64,000 bases of DNA from an uncultured Mediterraneibacter sp. Lineage in GTDB: Bacteria > Bacillota > Clostridia > Lachnospirales > Lachnospiraceae. The stretch spans positions 114,173-178,172 of the forward strand of contig CALWDM010000001.1 in assembly GCA_944376695.1 (NCBI GenBank), written 5' to 3'. The translations under genes and the position numbers were made by a program. Below, piece after piece: positions 1 through 7,457 of the stretch; position 1 is the stretch's first letter; every line of letters starts with the position of its first letter. A model generated the notes under the pieces. The model was not told the origin of the DNA. It worked only from the letters and a program-made list of their open reading frames with translations, and made no database searches.

Positions 1-844
1 TCCTGAGACGCTCATCTTTTGACAAAACCATCTCAGGCATCCCTTCGGCAAATCTCTCATAACCTTCGATCTCACACACCTCAAACTGAGGATACTCATT
101 CAGCAGGTATTCGATCGTCTGCTCATTTTCCTCTGGAGAAAAGGTGCACGTAGAATACAGCAGCATCCCTCCCTCCCGGAGCATCTCAGCCGCCTGGGTG
201 ATAATGCTCCTCTGGATCTTTGAGAAATAGTCGGGTCCGTGCTCCTCCCAGGCGCGGATCATCTTCCGGTCCTTCCGGAACATTCCCTCTCCCGAGCATG
301 GGGCGTCGATCAGTATCTTGTCAAAATATCCTTTAAAATAAGGGACCAGCCTGCCCGGCTCCTCGCTCAGGACGAGGACATTGCCGATGCCGAACAGTTC
401 CAGGTTCTTAAGCAGCCCTTTTGCCCTTGAACTGCTCAGGTCATTGGCGGCAAGCACGCCTGTTCCGCTGAGCTTTGCCCCCAGTTCCGTGGCTTTGCCT
501 CCCGGCGCCGCGCACACGTCCAGCACCCGGTCTCCCGGTTCCACCGGCAGGCGGTCAGCCGGGGTCATGGCGCTTGGCTCCTGGATATAATACAGACCTG
601 CAAAATAGTACGGATGCTTCGCGGGATGGCAGTTTTCGCCATCATAATAAAACCCGTTCCTGATCCAGGGAACAGGCTCCAGCGCCCACGGCGCGATCTT
701 TAAAAAATCTTCTGTTGAGATCTTCGCTGTATTTACACGGAGCCCGTAATGGCGCGGTTCGTCAAAGCATTTTTCATACTCGTCATATTCTCCGCCGAGA
801 AGGGCTCTCATCTTTTGTTCAAATTCTGCCGGAAGGCCGTTCAT
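1..844 (-). CDS. rsmF: 16S rRNA m5C methyltransferase, RsmF/NOL1-NOP2-Sun family (3' end outside window)
   Basis: This is the N-terminal ~281 residues of an S-adenosylmethionine-dependent RNA cytosine-5 methyltransferase; the gene runs off the left edge, so no stop is seen. My translation of the minus strand shows the SAM-binding stretch DVCAAPGGKATELG, the PCSGEGMF motif (motif IV, with the Pro-Cys pair) and STCTFSPEENE (motif VI, with the catalytic TCT cysteine). These define the RsmB/RsmF/NSUN family; Lachnospiraceae members usually carry an extra C-terminal RsmF domain that would lie outside the window. The ATG at 844 follows a GGAGGA box 7 bases upstream. It lies 124 bases downstream of the M23 peptidase gene on the same strand and may be co-transcribed. 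The exact rRNA target is inferred from the family. Confidence 0.85.
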   Translation of the reverse strand, partial: MNGLPAEFEQKMRALLGGEYDEYEKCFDEPRHYGLRVNTAKISTEDFLKIAPWALEPVPWIRNGFYYDGENCHPAKHPYYFAGLYYIQEPSAMTPADRLPVEPGDRVLDVCAAPGGKATELGAKLSGTGVLAANDLSSSRAKGLLKNLELFGIGNVLVLSEEPGRLVPYFKGYFDKILIDAPCSGEGMFRKDRKMIRAWEEHGPDYFSKIQRSIITQAAEMLREGGMLLYSTCTFSPEENEQTIEYLLNEYPQFEVCEIEGYERFAEGMPEMVLSKDERLR

Positions 845-968
845 ATGTTTTCCTCCATAGCCGGTCTGCACCGGCGGTTACTGCGTATTCATCCAGACAT
901 TATATCACGTTTTTCCTGTGTGCGGAACCCCCTGATACGAAGTGTCACCCGGCGCGGCATCCTGCATT

Positions 969-1811
969 TTATCCGAAATTTCCGCTTATTTTGTGTTCTT
1001 CCACATACAAAAGTGCGGGGTACGGGTTTACGCTGATCTCCTGTCCGTCCTCATAGAGATAGATCCCCACATGGAGATGGACCGGGAACTTCCCTCTCGT
1101 CCCCTCTTCCGTCCCATACCCGGTATCTCCCATAAAGCCGAGAAGCTCTCCGGCCTCCACATGATCTCCTTCCCGGATGTCCGAATAGGAATCCAGATGC
1201 GCATAGTAAAAATAAGCGCCGTGGGGAGCACGTATCCCCAGGCGCCAGCCGCCCAGCTCCAGCCACCCTTTGCTTTCCACGATCCCGTCCGTCATACTGA
1301 CTACAGGGAAAACCCCGGGTTCGTTCACAGAAGGCATGATGTCTGTTCCTTCATGTCCCCTTTCGCCTCCGTAAGAACGGTCAAACATCCAGGAATCCTC
1401 AAAGGAAACTGTCAGCCTCTTTCCTTCTGACGATTCGGCAACCGGGAAATACGCAAGGTCATCCCATACCGCCTGGCACGCAGAAAGGTACTCTCCCCAG
1501 CCTTTCGCCCTCTCCCAGCGCTTTCTGGCAGCAGACGTCTTTTCTCCCGTAACGGGAAATGATTCTCTGCCAAATTCACTCTCCAGCCAGTATACTGCAA
1601 GCGTCTCCCCCGGAGCTTCGATCTTCCTGAGCTTTTCCATAGCCTCTTTCGAAACCGTCTGTCTGCGGAATCCATCTGAAAACAGAATTCCATCTGAAAG
1701 CCTGCTTTTCTCACTGCTGTATTCCAGGCGGGGGATCCAGATTCCTGTGAAAAACACAAGAAGGAACAGTAACATACTATATCGAACTATTTTTCCGGAA
1801 GATTTTTTCAA
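969..1811 (-). CDS. M23 family metallopeptidase, membrane-anchored
   Basis: A 280-residue LytM/M23-type zinc peptidase that would act on peptidoglycan outside the membrane. One hydrophobic segment near residues 10-27 acts as signal anchor. The peptidase core is in the C-terminal half: HEGTDIM supplies the first His and Asp zinc ligands and HLHVGIY supplies the HxH ligand pair, so the site appears intact. The stretch AHLDSYSDIREGDHVEAGE is the usual beta-core of the fold. The start is TTG at 1811, chosen because GGAGAG lies six bases upstream. The N-terminal ~140 residues match no domain I recognise. It is divergent from ylbJ and upstream of the rRNA methyltransferase gene. Since degenerate M23 proteins often act as regulators, hydrolase activity is an inference from intact ligands. 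Confidence 0.8.
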   Translation of the reverse strand: MKKSSGKIVRYSMLLFLLVFFTGIWIPRLEYSSEKSRLSDGILFSDGFRRQTVSKEAMEKLRKIEAPGETLAVYWLESEFGRESFPVTGEKTSAARKRWERAKGWGEYLSACQAVWDDLAYFPVAESSEGKRLTVSFEDSWMFDRSYGGERGHEGTDIMPSVNEPGVFPVVSMTDGIVESKGWLELGGWRLGIRAPHGAYFYYAHLDSYSDIREGDHVEAGELLGFMGDTGYGTEEGTRGKFPVHLHVGIYLYEDGQEISVNPYPALLYVEEHKISGNFG

Positions 1812-1882
1812 AAACTCTCTCCTCTGCCAGCTTCAAACTATATCACACTATATGATCCCTGCATAACGATCATGCTTTTGTC

Positions 1883-1931
1883 ATATATCTGAAATGACCG
1901 TGCAGGATATATCTGAAATGACCGTACAGGA
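1883..1931. repeat. Two tandem copies of a 24-bp unit upstream of ylbJ
   Basis: The unit ATATATCTGAAATGACCGT(g/a)CAGGA occurs twice with a 24-bp period and a single mismatch. It ends at the ribosome-binding site of ylbJ. Function unknown. Confidence 0.8.
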
Positions 1932-2008
1932 AGGAGGGGATCCGGATAAAAAAGCATTCCGTCAAACAGTATTTCCCGGGCATCCTGATATTTTTTCTTT
2001 TTACAGCC

Positions 2009-2905
2009 ATGCTCTTTTCCCCCCGCAAAGTTTTTTCCGGCGCTGAGGACGGGCTCCTCCTCTGGTTCAATATTGTGTTCCCTACCTTATTTCCGTTCAT
2101 GCTGATCTCCGGACTGATGATGGCAGGCGGCGGACTGTCCGTCATCTCCAGATTCTTCGGGAAAGCGCTCGGGAGGATCTTTGCAGTCTCGGGAAGCGGA
2201 GCCTTTGCTGTGCTGACCGGCTTCCTCTGCGGTTACCCCATGGGGGCAAAAGCGGCCGCGGATCTGCTGCGCTCCGGCAGGATCACAAAAAACGAGGGCC
2301 AGTATCTGCTCTCTTTCTGCAACAATACAAGCCCTGCATTTGTTATAAATTTTGTCGTGTGGAAGACACTGGAGCGGGAAGATCTGCTGGCCCCCAGTCT
2401 CATCATCCTTTTCGGCGTGCCGGTCTTTTTGAGTTTCTTCTTCCGCAGATTCTATCTGAAAGGGCAGAGATCTTTCCGGGCTCCTGAGGGTTCCCGGGAT
2501 ACCCCCGGCCGCACTCCTGACTTTTCCCTCTTCGATACCTGCATGATGGACAGTTTTGGATCAATCGTTAAAGTGGGCGGATATATCATCGCTTTCTCGA
2601 TCCTTCTCTCTCTCTGCCGGGATATCGGGGACCTTCCCGCTGTAAATTTTCTTCTCCCCTCGCTGGAAATCACGAACGGTGTGGTCATGCTCCGTGAAAA
2701 AATCCGGGATCTCAGGCTCTGTTATCCACTCATCATGGGACTGACCTCATTCGGGGGATTCTGCTCTGTCGCGCAGACTGACTGCATGCTCCAGGGCACC
2801 GGGATCCACATCCTGCCCTATCTCGCGCAAAAGCTGGCTGCCGCTGCGGCAGCCAGCTTCCTGGCATATCTCTATATAACGCTTGTTCAGATGGTCCCGT
2901 CCTGA
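2009..2905 (+). CDS. ylbJ: Sporulation integral membrane protein YlbJ (SpoVV-like)
   Basis: A polytopic inner-membrane protein of the nucleoside-recognition (Gate) family. In Bacillus subtilis YlbJ/SpoVV is a forespore-envelope protein needed for dipicolinic acid transport and cortex formation. The translated protein has the family pattern FPTLFPFMLISGLM, GFLCGYPMGAKAAADLLRSG and SFCNNTSPAFV, and several membrane segments up to the C-terminus. The first canonical start is ATG 2009, but it has no ribosome-binding site and would drop the first membrane segment seen in homologues. The same frame stays open back to 1922, and a GGAGGGG at 1933-1939 is spaced six bases from an ATA codon at 1946, so translation may begin there. 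The 3' end overlaps the convergent coiled-coil gene by 19 bases. Confidence 0.85.
   Translation: MLFSPRKVFSGAEDGLLLWFNIVFPTLFPFMLISGLMMAGGGLSVISRFFGKALGRIFAVSGSGAFAVLTGFLCGYPMGAKAAADLLRSGRITKNEGQYLLSFCNNTSPAFVINFVVWKTLEREDLLAPSLIILFGVPVFLSFFFRRFYLKGQRSFRAPEGSRDTPGRTPDFSLFDTCMMDSFGSIVKVGGYIIAFSILLSLCRDIGDLPAVNFLLPSLEITNGVVMLREKIRDLRLCYPLIMGLTSFGGFCSVAQTDCMLQGTGIHILPYLAQKLAAAAAASFLAYLYITLVQMVPS
2831..2859 (-). terminator. Intrinsic terminator of the rsmD-coaD run, inside ylbJ
   Basis: A perfect 12-bp stem (AAGCTGGCTGCC paired with GGCAGCCAGCTT) with a 5-base loop. On the minus strand the stem ends in TTTT, 28 bases past the stop of the coiled-coil gene. It lies within the ylbJ coding sequence, where it encodes an alanine-rich stretch. 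Confidence 0.65.
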
Positions 2906-3468
2906 CCGTAGCTGTCGGAATCTTCCTCCGGGATATCCAGTTCCGCACGGTTGGAGCGGACAGTGTCATAGCATTCCTGAAGGGAATTGATCAGTCCGTC
3001 GTATTTTGTCGTGTAACTGTCAAGCGTGTGCCCGATAATGCTCTCTGCGTTGGCGAGCAGATCGTCTGTATACTGGATCGCCCCGATCCGTATCTCGTTG
3101 GCGTCCCTCGTCGCATTATCGATGATCTCCTGAGCCTGCGCCGTCGCCTGTGTGACGATCTCATTTGCCTGCGCGTATGCCTGCTGCATGATCTCATGCT
3201 CGCTGACCAGCTCTGTCGTCTGGACCTGCGCCTCCTCGATCATCGCGTCAGCCTTCGCCTGGGCGTCCGCAAGGATCGCATCCCTGTTGGCAATGATTTT
3301 CTGATAGCGCTTGATCTCGTCCGGTGTCTTCATTCGGAGCTCTCTCAACAGCTCATCCAGGTGCTCCTTATTTACAATGATCTTTGTCGTGGACAACGGC
3401 TGAAACTTACAGTCCCGGTCAATGTACTCTTCGATTTCTTCGATAATCTGCTCGATACGGCTGCTCAT
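2887..3468 (-). CDS. Coiled-coil protein (DivIVA / ATPase-subunit-like), function unknown
   Basis: A 193-residue, soluble, mostly helical protein without signal peptide. Residues ~1-60 include an [10 protein letters not shown] helix and a short segment resembling DivIVA-like N-termini. Residues ~65-135 form a long Ala/Gln/Glu-rich coiled coil (repeated AQA, EEAQ, QAQEI motifs) like the stalk of V- or F-type ATPase subunits, and the tail is acidic. Similar proteins are often found directly after coaD in Lachnospiraceae and are variously annotated as ATPase or DivIVA domain proteins. The start codon overlaps the coaD stop by four bases (ATGA), so the two are translationally coupled. A role in cell shape or division is only a guess from the DivIVA-like features. 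Confidence 0.6.
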   Translation of the reverse strand: MSSRIEQIIEEIEEYIDRDCKFQPLSTTKIIVNKEHLDELLRELRMKTPDEIKRYQKIIANRDAILADAQAKADAMIEEAQVQTTELVSEHEIMQQAYAQANEIVTQATAQAQEIIDNATRDANEIRIGAIQYTDDLLANAESIIGHTLDSYTTKYDGLINSLQECYDTVRSNRAELDIPEEDSDSYGQDGTI

Positions 3469-3962
3469 TTGTTACACTCTCCTTTTGTATTCATCTTTTT
3501 TCTAAGCTCCACAGCAACTGCTTCCGGCACAAACTGTGATAAATCCCCCCCAAAAGCAGCGATCTCCCTCACTGTGGTGGAGCTCAAATACGAATATTCA
3601 ATACTGGTCGTCAGAAACATAGTCTCAACATTTGGTTCCAGTTTATGGTTGGTCTGCGACATCTGGAGCTCATATTCAAAGTCCGTGATCGCCCTCAGTC
3701 CCCTTATGATCAGACCCGCTTCCATCCCTGAAGCGAAATCGACCAGAAGCCCGTGGAACGGTACGATACTGACATTCTCCAGATCTTTCGTCACTTCCTT
3801 TAACATTTTAACACGTTCTTCCACAGAAAACAACGGCATTTTCGCTTTATTGCACAACACTCCGACAATAAGTTCGTCCACCAGTCTGGAAGATCTGCGG
3901 ATGATATCAAGATGTCCGTATGTAACCGGGTCAAAGCTGCCCGGATAGATTCCCTTTAACAT
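3465..3962 (-). CDS. coaD: Pantetheine-phosphate adenylyltransferase
   Basis: Catalyses ATP + 4'-phosphopantetheine to dephospho-CoA + PPi, the fourth step of coenzyme A synthesis. The 165-residue length is typical. The nucleotidyltransferase signature is complete: [16 protein letters not shown] near the N-terminus (with the T/HxGH-type motif) and the C-terminal [14 protein letters not shown] motif. The ATG at 3962 overlaps the end of rsmD by seven bases, and the stop overlaps the next gene by four, so rsmD, coaD and the coiled-coil gene form one translationally coupled unit. The rsmD-coaD pair is a widely conserved bacterial arrangement. Confidence is high. Confidence 0.97.
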   Translation of the reverse strand: MLKGIYPGSFDPVTYGHLDIIRRSSRLVDELIVGVLCNKAKMPLFSVEERVKMLKEVTKDLENVSIVPFHGLLVDFASGMEAGLIIRGLRAITDFEYELQMSQTNHKLEPNVETMFLTTSIEYSYLSSTTVREIAAFGGDLSQFVPEAVAVELRKKMNTKGECNK

Positions 3963-4525
3963 ATTTCTTCCCTTCCCGCCTTCTCGATAAAGACATGTTT
4001 ATTTGTCTTATACACCTTTTCCCTGACCACCGTCAGCCCCAGGTTATCCACGTAGGAAAAGTCCGTATCCCGGGAGGCTTCCACAATGATAACCGTATCC
4101 TCGTATACAAGCCGGGAATCTGAAAGATACTCCAGGACTTTTCTCTCCAGTCCGCGGTCATAGGGCGGATCCATAAAAATAAAATCAAAGATCCTGTCCC
4201 CTTCCAGACGGTAGAGCGCATCCATTACATCTGTGGTGACCGTCATCGCCCTGGAGGCAAGCCGCGTAAACTTAAGGTTCTCCTTAATGCATGCCATGGC
4301 CTTTGGGTTATTTTCTACAAAGACCGCTTCTTTCGCGCCCCTGCTGAGCGCTTCGATCCCGATCCCGCCGCTTCCGCTGAAAAGGTCGAGAAAAATACTG
4401 TCGAATATGGAAGGGCTGATGATGTTGAATAATGTCTCCTTGATTCTGTCCGTGGTCGGCCTTGTATCCATCCCGTCCAGAGTCTTCAGCCTTAAGCTCC
4501 TCGCGCTCCCCGCGATCACTCTCAT
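3956..4525 (-). CDS. rsmD: 16S rRNA (guanine(966)-N(2))-methyltransferase RsmD
   Basis: Methylates G966 of 16S rRNA in helix 31 using SAM. The protein starts with [10 protein letters not shown], the conserved RsmD opening, followed by [14 protein letters not shown], the SAM motif [18 protein letters not shown] and the catalytic FMDPPYD (DPPY motif). I start it at ATG 4525 (189 residues) because this matches the family N-terminus and GGGGTG lies just upstream; a GTG at 4534 would add three residues. It heads the rsmD-coaD-coiled-coil unit. The spore protein gene upstream is separated by a clear terminator, so rsmD probably has its own promoter in 4526-4615, which I could not resolve. Confidence 0.95.
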   Translation of the reverse strand: MRVIAGSARSLRLKTLDGMDTRPTTDRIKETLFNIISPSIFDSIFLDLFSGSGGIGIEALSRGAKEAVFVENNPKAMACIKENLKFTRLASRAMTVTTDVMDALYRLEGDRIFDFIFMDPPYDRGLERKVLEYLSDSRLVYEDTVIIVEASRDTDFSYVDNLGLTVVREKVYKTNKHVFIEKAGREEIC

Positions 4526-4615
4526 AGCCGGCACCCCGCTTTCCCAGGCCCGGCAGTTTTTTGCAAGATCAAAAAACTGTCAGATCCATGTAAACTGTAA
4601 GGAAAATTTTATCAG

Positions 4616-4648
4616 AAAAAAGCGCCCAGGTCAATCCCGGGCGCTTTT
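4616..4648 (-). terminator. Intrinsic terminator after the spore protein gene
   Basis: The stem AGCGCCC/GGGCGCT extends through A/T pairs to ten or eleven base pairs and is followed by a T-run on the minus strand. It lies 28 bases past the SASP stop codon and separates it from rsmD. Confidence 0.85.
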
Positions 4649-4675
4649 CTCTTCTGCATTCGGAAAATCCGGATG

Positions 4676-4882
4676 TTATTTTCCTGCCATCTGTTTTTCC
4701 TGCTGCTCGATCATTTTCTTGACCATATAACCGCCGACAGATCCATTCTGCTTGGAAGTAAGGTCACCGTTGTATCCGTCAGATAACGGTACCCCCAGCT
4801 CATTGGCCACTTCGTACTTGAATTTGTCCAGAGCGCCCTTTGCCTCAGGCACTGCTGCTCTGTTAGATGAACGACTTGCCAT
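4676..4882 (-). CDS. Alpha/beta-type small acid-soluble spore protein
   Basis: A 68-residue DNA-binding spore protein that coats and protects the chromosome in the dormant spore. Family hallmarks are visible: the N-terminal SNRAAVPEAKGALDKFKYE, the germination-protease region ELGVPLSDGYNGDLTSKQNG, and the C-terminal GSVGGYMVKKMIEQQE. The start is ATG 4882 (MASRSSN), set by a perfect AAGGAGGA box nine bases upstream; the reading frame continues open further upstream but those extra residues are not family-like. The gene is monocistronic, with a terminator downstream. Expression is expected from the forespore sigma factor (SigG) by family knowledge; I did not find a convincing SigG promoter. 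Confidence 0.95.
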   Translation of the reverse strand: MASRSSNRAAVPEAKGALDKFKYEVANELGVPLSDGYNGDLTSKQNGSVGGYMVKKMIEQQEKQMAGK

Positions 4883-4950
4883 GATCAATTTCCTCCTTTT
4901 GCATTTTCGCGGCTCTCTCAGCCGCATCTTGTGTTTTGCAACAGATCATT

Positions 4951-4992
4951 CCGGCTGCATCTGTATGTAACCTTCTGTTCTTCTGCAGCCGG
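4951..4992 (-). other. Inverted repeat in the spore-gene leader
   Basis: CCGGCTGCA at 4951-4959 and TGCAGCCGG at 4984-4992 form a 9-bp perfect inverted repeat with a 24-base loop, 69 bases upstream of the SASP start. It could fold in the mRNA leader or bind a regulator. No further evidence. Apart from it I see nothing in 4928-5105. Confidence 0.4.
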
Positions 4993-5105
4993 TCATCATA
5001 CATCTGCTTTCGGTTTGTTTTCTGTTACGGTGTTAGTATATGGAGGACGGCAGGTTTTAAACTGGAAATTCGTAACAGTTCTTTTTGTTTAATCTGTCTT
5101 TTGCT

Positions 5106-7367
5106 TTATCTGTCTTTTGCTTTTAAAATATAAATCCTGGAGTCGAAATCACAGCAAAAGAGCCCTTCATTCTCCCCGGATGAGCCGTCTGTTGTGATCA
5201 GGCCAAGATACATCAGCTCGTCTCCGTAATGCATCCCGGCAGCAGCTTTATGCACAGCCGGCCCTTCCATGTAAGAGCCCTGTATCTCTACATGATATTC
5301 CAGCTCAGGATCCAGTCCTTGCAGGCGCAGCCTTGTGTAGGGCATATTGACGCCCACAAGAGTGCGGTACCATCCGGCCAGCGCTTCCCTGCGGTCATCG
5401 CTGACAACCATCCATGCGGCTGTATTTCCGTCAAACGGGCTCTGGAGACGGTAAAAGGTGCCAAACTGGATCAGTCGCCTGTATTTTTTCATAAACCGGA
5501 CCTGTTCTTTCACCTGAGCCTGCTCTCCCTCCGAGAGCAGGTTCAGGTTGAGCTCATAGCCAAACGTGCCGAAATATGCGGTATTCGCCCGCGTGCGCAG
5601 CGGTGTGCTGCGGTTGAGCTGATGGTTGGGAGTTATGGACACATGGCTTCCCATGCTGCTGATGGGGTAACAGTAGGAAGTTCCATACTGGATCTTCACC
5701 CGCTCTACTGCATCCGTGTCATCGCTGGTCCATGCCTGGGGCGCATAATAGAGCATTCCCGGGTCGAACCGTCCGCCGCCGCTTGCGCAGGATTCAAAGA
5801 GCACATGCGGGAACTGCTCTGTAAGTCTCTCGTACAGATCATAAACGCCGAGGATATAACGGTGGTATACTTCTCCCTGGCGGTCCGCCGGCAGGGCTGC
5901 GCTGTAACATTCTGTAATGCTCCGGTTCATATCCCATTTGACATAGGAGACCTTTGCCTCCGAAAGGATCTTCTCCATCATCCCGAAAATATGGTCCACG
6001 ACTTCCCGCCTGGAAAAATCAAGCACATACTGATATCTTCCATGTGACCTGCGGTATCCCGGCGCTGAGAGGATCCAGTCCGGATGCGCCCTGTAAAGGT
6101 CTGAATCCGGATTGATCATCTCCGGCTCAAACCAGAGCCCGAACTTCATCCCCATGTCTTCCATGCGCTGTGCAAGGCCCGCGATCCCGTCCGGAAGGCG
6201 CTCCGGATTTGCAATCCAGTCGCCAAGCCCGGAGCGCTCGCTGCTGCGCCGCCCGAACCATCCGTCGTCCAGGACAAAAAGCTCCACCCCGCATGCTCTT
6301 GCTTTCTCCGCGATCTCCATGAGCTTATCTTCTGTAAAATCAAAATAAGTAGCTTCCCAGTTATTGATCAGGACAGGGCGCTCCCTGTCTCTCCAGTACC
6401 CCCTTGCCAGCCGTTTCTGGTACAGTCGGTGGAACGTCTGGCTTAAATGGTTCAGCCCTCTGTCCGTGTATACGATCACTGCCTCCGGCGTCTGGAATTC
6501 TTTCCCGGGCTCCAGCTTCCATTCAAAGCCGTGGGGATGGATCCCCATCAGGATCCGGGTCGTATCGTAAGTGTCTACCTCTGCCTGCGCGAGAAAATTC
6601 CCGCTGTATACAAGACTGAACCCCACTGCCTCTCCCTGGGATTCGTCCGCTGAGGGCCTCTTCAAAATAAGGAACGGATTGTGGTTGTGGGACGAATGCC
6701 CGCGCAGGCTTCCCACTGACTGGATTCCCTGCTCCAGTCGTCTCACTTTCGGCCAGCGCTCCCTTGCCCATGCGCCGGAAAACTGGATCCAGTCATACCC
6801 GCTGTCAGGAAGATCCAGACACAGGCTCATAGCTGTCGTCAGCCGCAGATTTTGTTTTCCCCGATTGAGGAACCGGGCGCTGCGCGCAATGATCCCGCCT
6901 TTGGCGAACACCGTGTACATCAGCTCCAGCCTGAGCCCTGCCCTCTCATCTTCCAGCCCGATGACCAGAGTCTCCTCCTCCTCCTTTTTCTCCGTATAAG
7001 TGGCCGGGAGTCCGGGGAGCTTCGGCTTTCCGGACTCCACCCGGTAATCGCGGAAACAGAATTCCGACACCCGGTTCCCGTTCTCCTGGATCACCTCCGC
7101 GGCGGGCATACGGCAGTCGGTTGCTCCAAAGACACCGTATTCCTGTTTAATGTGCTCCATGGAATATGCTTTGTCCGTATCAAAGACACAGGAAGTCATA
7201 GGCCGGCCGATGGTCTCCAGAAGATAGGAAAAATCTTCCCGGTCCCGGATCCGTTTCCCAAAATAGAGCTGACCCATCTGGCCGTTCGGCAGTACGGTCA
7301 TAATGTAACTGATCTCCTGATTGCAGAGATGAAATGTATCCTTTCTATTATTTATGATAATTTCCAT
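5106..7367 (-). CDS. aga: Alpha-galactosidase, GH36 family
   Basis: A 753-residue cytoplasmic glycoside hydrolase that releases galactose from alpha-galactosides such as melibiose and raffinose-family sugars. The length and order match GH36: an N-terminal beta-sandwich, a (beta/alpha)8 barrel with LFVLDDGWFG and GLWFEPEMINPDSDLY, the nucleophile Asp479 in YVKWDMNR, and the acid/base in SDDTDAVER (Asp549/550). The substrate loop LFESCASGGGRFD is also typical. There is no signal peptide, so substrates must be imported. ATG 7367 follows AGGAGG. It is the third gene of a PTS-GH32-GH36 unit, suggesting that sucrose-containing galactosides, or sugars made from them, are processed after PTS uptake. 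Confidence 0.93.
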   Translation of the reverse strand: MEIIINNRKDTFHLCNQEISYIMTVLPNGQMGQLYFGKRIRDREDFSYLLETIGRPMTSCVFDTDKAYSMEHIKQEYGVFGATDCRMPAAEVIQENGNRVSEFCFRDYRVESGKPKLPGLPATYTEKKEEEETLVIGLEDERAGLRLELMYTVFAKGGIIARSARFLNRGKQNLRLTTAMSLCLDLPDSGYDWIQFSGAWARERWPKVRRLEQGIQSVGSLRGHSSHNHNPFLILKRPSADESQGEAVGFSLVYSGNFLAQAEVDTYDTTRILMGIHPHGFEWKLEPGKEFQTPEAVIVYTDRGLNHLSQTFHRLYQKRLARGYWRDRERPVLINNWEATYFDFTEDKLMEIAEKARACGVELFVLDDGWFGRRSSERSGLGDWIANPERLPDGIAGLAQRMEDMGMKFGLWFEPEMINPDSDLYRAHPDWILSAPGYRRSHGRYQYVLDFSRREVVDHIFGMMEKILSEAKVSYVKWDMNRSITECYSAALPADRQGEVYHRYILGVYDLYERLTEQFPHVLFESCASGGGRFDPGMLYYAPQAWTSDDTDAVERVKIQYGTSYCYPISSMGSHVSITPNHQLNRSTPLRTRANTAYFGTFGYELNLNLLSEGEQAQVKEQVRFMKKYRRLIQFGTFYRLQSPFDGNTAAWMVVSDDRREALAGWYRTLVGVNMPYTRLRLQGLDPELEYHVEIQGSYMEGPAVHKAAAGMHYGDELMYLGLITTDGSSGENEGLFCCDFDSRIYILKAKDR

Positions 7368-7457
7368 AAAAATCAGCCTCCTGTGTCTATAAATATACTA
7401 TCTGTTTCCGCGTCTGACAAGAGCGCCGGGCATCCGGACATCCACCTGCTTTGGCAT

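Noticed and set aside
3028-3948. 306-codon plus-strand frame
   Set aside because: Runs antisense across coaD and the coiled-coil gene; Leu/Arg-rich shadow product without motifs.
3956-4534. GTG start at 4534 for rsmD
   Set aside because: ATG 4525 matches the family N-terminus and has a properly spaced GGGGTG.
5229-6047. 272-codon plus-strand frame
   Set aside because: Antisense to the alpha-galactosidase, whose catalytic motifs are intact in the other strand.
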